A stretch of 7,787 bases of DNA from the NCBI GenBank assembly GCA_035319065.1, contig DATHDM010000387.1:1-7787 (forward strand), written 5' to 3'. Positions 1 to 6,674 of this stretch are shown piece after piece. Under the pieces are notes generated by a model, which had not been told where the DNA came from, searched no databases, and saw nothing but the letters and a program-made list of their open reading frames with translations. Position 1 is the stretch's first letter, and each line of letters begins with the position of its first letter. The position numbers were made by a program, and so were the translations under genes. The stretch comes from DASPRM01 sp035319065 (lineage in GTDB: Bacteria > Acidobacteriota > Terriglobia > Terriglobales > Acidobacteriaceae).

Positions 1-2
1 CA

Positions 3-257
3 GATATATCCAACACTTTTAAGAACTACATCGGGTACACGCACAGCAGGATCATATCTCCTCTTGGCCGGGAAGCCCCAAGGGATGCACTGGGTTTCCG
101 TGCCATCAATCTGAGAATATCTTATACCTACTGTAACGGGATAATTACCTTTAGCAGCATAACCATGCCTAATGTGTTGAAAACAATTACTCTTCTCTGA
201 CCAGGGTGCTTGCGCAGGACGACAAAAAGAAAAGGCGCGGACACTAGTGTCCGCGCC
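3..257 (-). pseudogene. Possible truncated gene fragment in an AT-rich edge region
   Basis: On the minus strand one frame is free of stops from 257 down to the window edge. From about position 200 leftward it reads like real protein (for example GNYPVTVGIRYSQIDGTE, then CIPWGFPAKRRYDPAVRVP). About two thirds of its codons end in A or T, as expected of a low-GC gene and unlike the GC-rich genes beside it. No ATG, GTG or TTG start exists in this frame between 257 and 44, and its upper part runs through the terminator of the M28 gene. If it is coding, it has lost its 5' end. The opposite strand is also open in register (3-200), so a chance open frame is possible. I do not recognise the family. 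It may be a remnant of transferred DNA, an assembly junction, or non-coding. Confidence 0.3.
224..257 (-). terminator. Intrinsic terminator of the M28 peptidase gene
   Basis: Positions 234-257 are a perfect 24-bp palindrome. Read on the minus strand it folds into a 10-bp GC-rich stem (GGCGCGGACA paired with TGTCCGCGCC) with a CTAG loop, followed at once by TTTTCTTTTT (233-224). Its 5' side begins about 50 nt after the M28 stop codon. The T-tract lies only on the minus-strand exit side, so it should terminate leftward transcription. Confidence 0.88.
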
Positions 258-275
258 TCACGGTACAGGATGAGC

Positions 276-301
276 TGCCGCGGGCAGGGCCGCCCGCGGC
301 A
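276..301 (-). other. Stem-loop directly after the M28 stop codon
   Basis: A perfect 10-bp inverted repeat (TGCCGCGGGC / GCCCGCGGCA) with a 6-nt loop starts 7 nt downstream of the peptidase stop codon. It has no T-tract of its own. It lies upstream of the terminator hairpin in the same transcript, so it may help termination or protect the 3' end of the mRNA. A second intrinsic terminator is less likely. Confidence 0.5.
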
Positions 302-308
302 CAATGCC

Positions 309-2042
309 CTACTTGGTGGCTCCGGCGTTGGTGCGGTCAGGCTCCTCGGCCACGTTCTTGAGGCTGGCTTTGCGAGCAGTCTCGAACTCGTCGCCGGGCA
401 GCCAGGCCGTCAGCTCGGTTGAAGAAGCGGCCTTCCAGCCCAGTTCAAAGCCAAACCGCGCGATCTCGGCCACGCCGGTGAAATCCCACTCGGCGTGATA
501 TTCGTCGCTCGGCTGGTGATAGTTCTGGTCGGTGTATTCCTTCTCCAGCTGGAAGCCGTAATCGATGGGATGCCCCTTGAACTTCATCCCTTCATTGATC
601 GAGAAGGCGGGGATACCCACGCGGGCGAAGCTGAAGTGGTCGGAGCGGTAGTAGTGTCCGGCACCGGGATTGGAGTCCGGCTTGATGTCCAGGCCGAATT
701 CCTTGGCGGTGGCCTTCACCACCGGATAGAAGCTGGTGCGTTCCGCCCCTGAAACCTCGACGTCCTCGGGAATGCCTCGCGGGGCAACGCCGTCGAAGTT
801 GAGGCCAAGAGCGATGTCCCCGGCGGGAACAGGCGGCCTGCGGCCCAGGTACTCGGAACCGCGCAGCCCCTGCTCTTCCGCCGTTACCGCGGCGAAGAGT
901 ATGGAGCGCTTGGGCGGCTGCGAGGAATTGGCGAAGGCGTACGCCAGCTCCAGGAGGATGCCACACCCGGTGGCGTTGTCGATGGCGCCGTTATAGATGT
1001 TGTCTCCCGCCTGGCCGGGGTGAATTCCCAGGTGATCGTAGTGGGCGCTGTAGATCACCGCCTGCTGCTTGAACTTGGGTTCGGATCCGGGCAGCAGCGC
1101 CACCACGTTGCTGGACTCGAAGGGGCGAATCTTGCTGCTGATGGTGGACTCGACCCGCACCGGCAGCGGGATGGGACGGAAGTCGCGCGAGCGCGCCTGC
1201 TCCATCAGCGCATCCAGGTCCTTGCCCACCGCCGCCAGAGCGGCCTTGGCGATGTCAAGCTGAACCCAGGCCGCCAGTTTCAGCTTGGGGTCGCCATCGG
1301 AACGGAGATAGGAGCGCTCGCCTCCCCAGGAGTTCTTGACCACGTCCCAGCCATAGCTGGCCATATCGGTCTTGTGGATGATGATGGCTCCGACCGCGCC
1401 CTTGCGCGCCGCCTCCTCGTACTTGTAGGTCCAGCGGCCGTAGTAGGTGAGAGCCTTGCCCTTGAAAAAGTTGGGATCGTCCGAGGGAGGCTCGTTCACC
1501 AGCACCAGCAGGACCTTGCCTGCCACATTGACATCCTTGAAGTCGTTCCAGTTGTACTCCGGGGCATCGATCCCGTAGCCGACAAACACCAGGTCGGAAT
1601 CGATCTTGGAAGTGGCGTTCTGGGTCTCGTCCATGGCCACGATGTCGTCGCCCAGGCGCAGGGAGAGTGGCTGCCCCCCGCCGGCAGTAAGCGTGACGGT
1701 GCTGGGCGCCTCGGTGGCGATTCCGACCATGGGAACTCTTTGGAAGTAGCTGCCGTTGTCTCCCGCAGGCTTCAGGCCGAAAAGAGCGAACTCGGTGGCA
1801 ATGTAGTCCGCAGCGATGTCACCCCCGCGCTGGCCGGTGCCGCGGCCCTCCAGCAGGTCGCTGGAAAGAAATTTTACGTGGGCACGAATGCGCTCAGGGT
1901 TGATCAGCTTCATGGCCGATTGCGCCGCGGCAGGCAGCACGGTGGCGGAATTGTCCACCGGCTTCTTGACGCTGGACTTGGACGAGCCCAGCGCGAGCGA
2001 ACAAACTAGAAGAGAAGCGGATAGGAGGGCGGTTCTACGCAT
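309..2042 (-). CDS. Exported M28-family zinc peptidase with PA domain
   Basis: This 577-residue protein is a probable secreted or periplasmic aminopeptidase/carboxypeptidase-type metallopeptidase of family M28. Residues 1-20 form a signal peptide (MRR, then a hydrophobic run ending LALGS). A protease-associated (PA) domain spans roughly 130-260, including the KGAVGAIII core. The catalytic domain runs from about 310 to 540. All family metal-site residues are visible: H334 and D336 in AHYDHLG, bridging D355 in NGAIDNATG, catalytic E389 and ligand E390 in TAEEQGLRGS, D417 in NFDG, and H469 in RSDHFSF. The enzyme therefore looks active on peptides in the envelope or medium; the exact specificity cannot be read. 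The start is supported by GGAG at 2052-2049, six bases upstream of the ATG. The gene is monocistronic in this window and ends in a strong terminator. The N-terminus lacks a good lipobox (V precedes Cys14), so a lipoprotein is unlikely. Confidence 0.96.
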   Translation of the reverse strand: MRRTALLSASLLVCSLALGSSKSSVKKPVDNSATVLPAAAQSAMKLINPERIRAHVKFLSSDLLEGRGTGQRGGDIAADYIATEFALFGLKPAGDNGSYFQRVPMVGIATEAPSTVTLTAGGGQPLSLRLGDDIVAMDETQNATSKIDSDLVFVGYGIDAPEYNWNDFKDVNVAGKVLLVLVNEPPSDDPNFFKGKALTYYGRWTYKYEEAARKGAVGAIIIHKTDMASYGWDVVKNSWGGERSYLRSDGDPKLKLAAWVQLDIAKAALAAVGKDLDALMEQARSRDFRPIPLPVRVESTISSKIRPFESSNVVALLPGSEPKFKQQAVIYSAHYDHLGIHPGQAGDNIYNGAIDNATGCGILLELAYAFANSSQPPKRSILFAAVTAEEQGLRGSEYLGRRPPVPAGDIALGLNFDGVAPRGIPEDVEVSGAERTSFYPVVKATAKEFGLDIKPDSNPGAGHYYRSDHFSFARVGIPAFSINEGMKFKGHPIDYGFQLEKEYTDQNYHQPSDEYHAEWDFTGVAEIARFGFELGWKAASSTELTAWLPGDEFETARKASLKNVAEEPDRTNAGATK

Positions 2043-2048
2043 CTAAGT

Positions 2049-2052
2049 CTCC
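2049..2052 (-). promoter_or_regulatory. Ribosome binding site of the M28 gene
   Basis: GGAG on the minus strand, six bases before the ATG at 2042. This supports the chosen start, which is also the one that places the signal peptide at the very N-terminus. Confidence 0.7.
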
Positions 2053-2075
2053 AGCAGTAACGTCTGAAACCCATT

Positions 2076-2081
2076 ATTGTA
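2076..2081 (-). promoter_or_regulatory. Candidate -10 box for the M28 gene
   Basis: TACAAT on the minus strand differs from the sigma-70 -10 consensus at one position and would give a leader of about 27 nt before the M28 start. The matching -35 area, 17-18 bp upstream, is GC-rich and poor (around GCGCAC), so the assignment rests on the -10 alone. For the divergent gene, only a weak TTGTGC/TATCGG pair (2097-2102 and 2120-2125) is visible. Confidence 0.4.
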
Positions 2082-2157
2082 CGCTGCACGGAGGGGTTGT
2101 GCGCGCCCTGACCGAAGGTTATCGGACACGTCTGCTCTGCTCTGTTAGAGTTTCATC

Positions 2158-3114
2158 ATGGCTTCAGTAGTCGAAGGCTCGGGCACGGTGAACCCCTCCT
2201 CGCCGGGAAGGGGCGCAGCGCCGCCGCGCAGCGCGGTCAGTCCCATCACCGGCAGGCCGCTCGCCGGCAGCGCGCACCAGAACTGGCTGCAGGCGGTGCT
2301 GCACGGGCTGAGGCGGCAAGCCTGGCCGCTCATCACCTACCTGGCTCGCACCGAGGTGCACACCTTCGCATTCTCGGTGGCCTGCAACGCTATTCTCTCC
2401 TTCTTCCCCTTTGTGGTGCTGCTGTTGACCATCAGCCGGCGGGTCTTCCACTCGCAGGCGATGGTGGACGTGATCATCAACCTGCTGCGCGACTACCTGC
2501 CTACGGGGCAGGATTTCGTTATCCGCAATGTCAAGGCGTTGGCCAACGCCCGCAATGATGTGCAGCTATTCTCACTGTTCATCCTGCTGTTTACCTCCAC
2601 CGGAGTTTTTCTGCCGCTGGAGGTGGCGTTGAACCGCGTATGGGATTTCCGCAAGAACCGATCCTACCTGGGGAACCAGGTGATGGCACTGGGGCTGGCC
2701 TTCGCCTCGGGCTGCCTGGCGCTGCTCTCGATTGCTGCCACCGCCACCAATCAGGTCTGGCTGCACTATCTTTTTCTGGGGAACGTCAACCTGGTATCGC
2801 GCACGGTGGGCTACCTGGTGATGAAGGTGTGCGCGGTTGTGGCCAGCATTGCGATTTTCTTCCTTATTTACTGGCTGCTGCCCAACGGCAAAGTGCCGGC
2901 AAGGGCTGTGCTGCCCGCCGCGGTGATCGCCGGACTGCTGCTCGAGCTGGCCAAGTATGGTTATGTCTTCTCGCTGCCCCGGCTTAATTTCCAGGAGATC
3001 TACGGGCCGTTCTCGATTTCGGTGACCCTGATTTTCTGGGCCTTTCTGGCGGGCATGATTCTGCTGACCGGCGCCCGCCTCTCCGCCGTCGGCAGAATTG
3101 CGGAAAACCAGTAG
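2158..3114 (+). CDS. YihY/BrkB-family inner membrane protein
   Basis: This 318-residue integral membrane protein belongs to the YihY/virulence factor BrkB family (long misannotated as ribonuclease BN). A Pro/Gly/Ser-rich cytoplasmic tail of about 50 residues precedes six predicted membrane helices at roughly 68-92, 135-157, 173-197, 218-240, 247-270 and 281-305. Family-like landmarks are the small-residue first helix (VACNAILSFFPFVVLLL), the EVALNRVWDFRK segment after helix 2, and the YGPFSIS stretch before the last helix, which ends in a Gly-Ala turn. The molecular function is not settled for the family; transport or envelope roles have been proposed. The ATG at 2158 has a weak Shine-Dalgarno (TAGAG, 7 nt spacing); the low-complexity tail makes a slightly later start possible. 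It is transcribed divergently from the M28 gene. No T-tailed terminator follows it. Confidence 0.93.
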   Translation: MASVVEGSGTVNPSSPGRGAAPPRSAVSPITGRPLAGSAHQNWLQAVLHGLRRQAWPLITYLARTEVHTFAFSVACNAILSFFPFVVLLLTISRRVFHSQAMVDVIINLLRDYLPTGQDFVIRNVKALANARNDVQLFSLFILLFTSTGVFLPLEVALNRVWDFRKNRSYLGNQVMALGLAFASGCLALLSIAATATNQVWLHYLFLGNVNLVSRTVGYLVMKVCAVVASIAIFFLIYWLLPNGKVPARAVLPAAVIAGLLLELAKYGYVFSLPRLNFQEIYGPFSISVTLIFWAFLAGMILLTGARLSAVGRIAENQ

Positions 3115-3636
3115 CCGCTGGTGATCCGATTGCAGAACAGTTCATCGCGGGAACTCGCGTAATCGAAATTCCATCCATTTGTGCGCTCGTTCACTGAGCC
3201 CGTTTCTTTCCCTCCCTAAAATCGCGACTCATCTGCGTTGCGTGGTGTTCGGAAAAATGGCTGTCTTTCGAAACTGGCGCAAACTGATTCCTCCTGTGCT
3301 GTGGACCATGCTGGATGTACCGGGCCTCTGCAAGTCGGGCCGTAGTAAATCGGGCCTCTGTAAATCCGGAACCGCTTCGGACAGCAAAACAGAAAGGGGC
3401 CTGTCCGGGCGGCTCCGGTCCATGGAAATTCGGACCTGGGCTGCAGTCGCGGGTCTGGAAAACGAAAAATTTCGGATCGAACACGAGGTGAGGTTCTGTG
3501 GTACGCCGGATGAGCGGGGAAGGAACTCTCCGGTGACGATGCTCCTGCTCGCGGGTGCTGTTCGGGCGGGCGCTGGCGATGCGGGCTCCATGGATGCGCG
3601 CCAACTCTTGCGCAAGGCCCCGGCGGCGGCTGAAGA
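3115..3636. other. 522-bp region without a convincing gene
   Basis: This stretch is less GC-rich than the flanking genes in its first two thirds. Several overlapping open frames occur on both strands, none with a recognisable domain, a strong ribosome binding site or consistent codon bias. It contains a 15-bp tandem repeat (3320-3364). No T-tailed hairpin closes the BrkB-family gene and no strong promoter for the next gene is obvious; a TAAAAT at 3214-3219 lacks a good -35. It probably holds the leader and promoter of the downstream gene, possibly with decayed coding sequence. Confidence 0.5.
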
Positions 3637-3640
3637 ATGA
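3179..3640 (+). CDS. Doubtful small ORF overlapping the next gene by ATGA
   Basis: This open frame of 153 codons starts at TTG; from the first internal ATG (3257) it would be 128 residues. Its TGA overlaps the ATG of the 1009-residue protein gene (ATGA at 3637-3640), an arrangement often seen in translationally coupled genes, which is the main argument for it. Against it: no ribosome binding site worth the name, no recognised domain, no signal peptide or membrane helix, weak third-position bias, and a low-complexity insert (SGLCK SGRSK SGLCK SG, around residues 48-64) produced by the 15-bp DNA repeat. Longer open frames on the opposite strand cover the same bases. It is most likely fortuitous or a decayed gene. 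Confidence 0.2.
   Translation: MCARSLSPFLSLPKIATHLRCVVFGKMAVFRNWRKLIPPVLWTMLDVPGLCKSGRSKSGLCKSGTASDSKTERGLSGRLRSMEIRTWAAVAGLENEKFRIEHEVRFCGTPDERGRNSPVTMLLLAGAVRAGAGDAGSMDARQLLRKAPAAAEE
3320..3364. repeat. Three-copy 15-bp tandem repeat
   Basis: Three adjacent 15-bp units are CCGGGCCTCTGCAAG, TCGGGCCGTAGTAAA and TCGGGCCTCTGTAAA; a fourth, degenerate unit may follow (TCCGGAACC...). The period is a multiple of three, so any frame across it gives a 5-residue repeat. On the minus strand one frame reads ARFTT ARLAE ARY, reminiscent of pentapeptide repeats, but no credible gene surrounds it. Confidence 0.7.
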
Positions 3641-6600
3641 AGCCACGTGGCGGGTGGGGAGCGGCCTTTGCCAAGCTGTGCTGCGCTCTATGGAGCCCCT
3701 GGCGCGGGCGCACTCTTGTTTTCTTCCTGGCGATTGCCTTCGCGTTATCCCCTGACTCTGTGGAGGCTGGCGGGCCGGCAAATGTTGCGGGCGTGAGCTG
3801 GTTCCAGCCGGGAACGGCGGGCACCCCGATCGTGTGGGCGGGCGGGACCGTCACTTACTACACCGACCGCGGCGATCTCAGCGGTTATCTCAGAGAGGCC
3901 GACGCCGATGCGCTGGTGGCCTCCGCTTTCGCCAACTGGACTGCGATTCCCACCGTCGCTTTGAGCGCAACCCGCGGAGGCAAGCTGGATGAGGACGTCA
4001 GCGGAGCGAACGTAACTTACGCCGGCGAGCAGGTGGTCCTGCCGCCCGACATCCAGGCGAACTCCGACAAGCCCGTCGCTATCGTTTACGACCGCGATGG
4101 CAGCGTTACCGATGCGCTGCTCGGCGCCGGCTCTGGAGCGGTGGGGATGTGCTCGGCGAACTCGGCGTACGGCGGCGTGGATCGTTTCACCACCGACGGG
4201 ACCGCCGCGCATGCCCTGGTAGTGATCAACGGCAACTGCGTGATCAACGCTGCCGCGATGCCGCCCCTGCGCTACAAGCTGACGCGCCTGCTGGGGCAGA
4301 TCCTGGGGCTGGGATGGTCGCAAGTGAACGAGAACGTAGGCAGCGGGAGCCCTCCCCCTCGCGCCGACGACTATGCCGGCTATCCCGTCATGCATCCGAT
4401 GGGGTGGTACTGGATTTGCGGGCAGGGCTCGGGATGCATCTCCGATGCCGATCAACCCAAAATGGACGACCGCGCTGCACTATCGCGCCTCTACCCGGTG
4501 ATTAGCGCCAATGTTGCGAACTTTCCGGGAAAGACTCTGTTCTTCGACAACAGCGCGCGCATCCGCGGCGTGGTGCGCTTTCCCGCGTGGAATGGAACTT
4601 TGGGCCAGGGGATGGAAGGCGTCAACGTAGTGGCGCGGAGGATCGATTCCGCAACCGGATTTGCTTCGCGCAAGTACGTCGCCTCCTCGGTCTCAGGATT
4701 TCTTTTTCGCGGCAATGCGGGAAATCCCGTCACCGGCCTGCTGACCGCCGGCGGCGAGCGCTGGGATCGCTTCGGATCGAATGACCTGGCGGTGGAGGGA
4801 TTCTACGATCTCTCGGGTCTGGAGTTGCCCGACGGCGCCAGCAGCGCAGACTTCCAGCTCACAATCGAACCGGTAACTCCGCTTTATACCGATAGCGTGG
4901 CCGTGGGACCGTACAAGACGGTTGGCGTCTCCCCATCCGGCACGGCAACGCCCATCAGCGTCACCGTAAGCCGTGGAGGCGATGTACAGCAGGACATCGT
5001 GATGCAGGGCGCGCCAAACCAGCCGCAAGACGAACATCAGCCGCACACCTTCGCCCAGCCTTACCCCGCGCCTGCCAGCGGCGACTGGAAGGGGGTGATC
5101 AGTCCGTATGGAGATGTGCAGTACTACTCCCTGGCGGGGCATCCCAACCGTTCGTTCACGCTTCTGATCACGGCCCTGGACGAGCAAGGCTTGCCCACGA
5201 CTGCGAAACTGCTGCCGGTGCTGGGCGTGTGGTCGCCGGGCAGCAGCGAAGGCTCCGCTCCGGCGGCCCAGGAAAATTACTTCAACACCATGAAGCCGGC
5301 GACGTCGCGCATGGAGGCCGCGTTTCTCGGCGAGGGTGCTTTCAAGATTGGCATTGCCGACTATCGCGGAGACGGGCGTCCCGACTTCCGCTACCAGGCG
5401 CGCCTGCTGTACGGCGAGAGCGTCACTCCGGCGCGCGCCAGCACCGCGGGCGGGACGGTAGTCTCTATTCGCGGCATCGGCTTCGCCTCCAACACGGCTG
5501 TGAAAATTGGCGGCGTAGGCGCGAAGATCGTCAGCGTGGCGGCCGATCAGATTGTCACCGAAGCCCCGGCGGCCTCCGACGGCCCACAGACCATCGAGCT
5601 GCAGGATCCGGTCACGGGCGCCATCTCTGATATGACAGATGCACTGCTGTATGGAGCCGCGGGAGGCAAGCTCATCCTGGTGGCGGGATCGAATCCGCAG
5701 GTGCCGGTCGGCACGCAGGCGCCGAATCCCATTCGCGTTCGCGTGACCGAGCAGGACGGCGTCACGCCGATTGGCGGAGCGCAGGTTCTGTTTGTCGGAC
5801 CCGCAAACGCCTTGAGCTTCGTCGAGTGCGGCCTGGCGTCCTGCCTGATGACCACGGATGCAAACGGGGAAACTGCGGTGCACGTGATCGTGAATGCGGT
5901 GGGAGCCTCCCTGATCACGGCGTCGTTGACCGGCGGCAATTCGGTCTCGACCACGGTCAGCGGCGTGGCCTCAGCGCTGGACATTTCTCTTCCCGTCTCT
6001 CTTCCCGTCCCCACGGCCTGGGTCGCACAGGGCGGTAGTGCGACGCTGAGCCTGTCGGCGGTGGTGGTCTCGAACGGCAGCCCAGCCAGCGGAAAGCTGG
6101 TGGATTTTGCGGTGATGGCGGGAACGGCCTCGCTGGGAGCAGCCAGCGCGGTAACCGACGCGGACGGAGTCGCCGGCACCCAGGTTAGGGTAAGCCAGCT
6201 GGCGAGTGACGTGATTATCAGCGCCTGTGTGGGCCCCAGCGACGCTCCCTGCCGCAACTTCACCGTTCATCCGGTGGCGGCCACGGCGCTGCGGTTGCAC
6301 AAGGTCGCCGGCGACGCGCAAACCATCGTCCTGGGCGACAACTTCCAGCCAGTGGGAGTTCAGGTGACCGACGCTTCCAGCCCGCCCAATCCCGTGGCCG
6401 GGACAGCGGTCAGATTCCGCGCCGACGTGATGCGCATGGACGACGGGCGCGAGCCGGCTATCTTCGGCGAGCTCATCGTGCGCCGGCATCCCAAAGTCTC
6501 GATTCTTGCCAGCAGCGAGGCGGTAGCCAGCGCCGACGTCAACGGTATGGCGAGCTACACCGTGTCCTATCCCAGGCAACGCGGCAGGGTAAAGGCGCTG

Positions 6601-6666
6601 GTGCGGGCCAGCGTGGCCGGCGGAGCGCAGGATTTTGTCCTGCTTGCGGACTGGGGAAGCCAGTAA
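3637..6666 (+). CDS. Exported multidomain protein with a matrixin-like pseudo-protease domain
   Basis: This 1009-residue secreted protein has a long basic n-region, then a hydrophobic signal core (about 26-38) and a likely cleavage near residue 44 (SVEA). Residues 52-290 follow the plan of matrixin-like metallopeptidases: a TVTYYTDRGDLS strand, an ANWTAIPT helix, a zinc-helix position and a Met-turn-like YPVMHPMG (M252), then DDRAALSRLYP. The zinc helix reads R217-L-L-G-Q221-I-L-G-L-G-W227, so every zinc ligand and the catalytic Glu of HExxHxxGxxH is missing. Downstream are a carboxypeptidase-regulatory-like beta module (about 305-455), a PPC-like module (480-590), an IPT/TIG-like module (592-673) and three Big_1/invasin-like Ig repeats (about 677-775, 785-880, 885-1003). 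The mature chain has eight Cys in four close pairs. No anchor is visible. A binding or adhesive role is inferred; proteolysis is unlikely. The start lacks a strong Shine-Dalgarno. Confidence 0.88.
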   Translation: MKPRGGWGAAFAKLCCALWSPWRGRTLVFFLAIAFALSPDSVEAGGPANVAGVSWFQPGTAGTPIVWAGGTVTYYTDRGDLSGYLREADADALVASAFANWTAIPTVALSATRGGKLDEDVSGANVTYAGEQVVLPPDIQANSDKPVAIVYDRDGSVTDALLGAGSGAVGMCSANSAYGGVDRFTTDGTAAHALVVINGNCVINAAAMPPLRYKLTRLLGQILGLGWSQVNENVGSGSPPPRADDYAGYPVMHPMGWYWICGQGSGCISDADQPKMDDRAALSRLYPVISANVANFPGKTLFFDNSARIRGVVRFPAWNGTLGQGMEGVNVVARRIDSATGFASRKYVASSVSGFLFRGNAGNPVTGLLTAGGERWDRFGSNDLAVEGFYDLSGLELPDGASSADFQLTIEPVTPLYTDSVAVGPYKTVGVSPSGTATPISVTVSRGGDVQQDIVMQGAPNQPQDEHQPHTFAQPYPAPASGDWKGVISPYGDVQYYSLAGHPNRSFTLLITALDEQGLPTTAKLLPVLGVWSPGSSEGSAPAAQENYFNTMKPATSRMEAAFLGEGAFKIGIADYRGDGRPDFRYQARLLYGESVTPARASTAGGTVVSIRGIGFASNTAVKIGGVGAKIVSVAADQIVTEAPAASDGPQTIELQDPVTGAISDMTDALLYGAAGGKLILVAGSNPQVPVGTQAPNPIRVRVTEQDGVTPIGGAQVLFVGPANALSFVECGLASCLMTTDANGETAVHVIVNAVGASLITASLTGGNSVSTTVSGVASALDISLPVSLPVPTAWVAQGGSATLSLSAVVVSNGSPASGKLVDFAVMAGTASLGAASAVTDADGVAGTQVRVSQLASDVIISACVGPSDAPCRNFTVHPVAATALRLHKVAGDAQTIVLGDNFQPVGVQVTDASSPPNPVAGTAVRFRADVMRMDDGREPAIFGELIVRRHPKVSILASSEAVASADVNGMASYTVSYPRQRGRVKALVRASVAGGAQDFVLLADWGSQ

Positions 6667-6674
6667 CGCCAAGC
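6667..6674. other. 8-bp convergent intergenic gap
   Basis: The stop codons of the two converging genes are separated by only eight bases, with no room for an intrinsic terminator between them. Transcripts from each side must run into the opposing gene or end by another route, such as Rho. Confidence 0.8.

Noticed and set aside
1020..2009. Long plus-strand open frame (about 330 codons) antisense to the M28 peptidase
   Set aside because: It mirrors the peptidase in a GC-rich region; the product has no recognisable domain, while the minus strand has all M28 metal-site motifs, a signal peptide and a ribosome binding site.
3107..3122. Small hairpin (ACCAG / CTGGT) across the stop codon of the BrkB-family gene as a terminator
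   Set aside because: The stem is only five bp and no T-tract follows.
3191..3854. Two overlapping minus-strand frames of about 200 codons across the gap and the signal-peptide region of the secreted protein gene
   Set aside because: No ribosome binding site or domain apart from the repeat-derived segment; they overlap the well-supported start of the plus gene and are rich in Arg/Pro typical of antisense reading of GC-rich DNA.
4693..5883. Long minus-strand open frame (about 396 codons) antisense to the secreted protein gene, with others at 3745-4455, 5547-6263 and 5971-6672
   Set aside because: They are shadows: the plus-strand frame is continuous for 1009 codons with a signal peptide and repeated domain signatures, whereas the minus products are low-complexity Arg/Gly/Ala-rich sequences.
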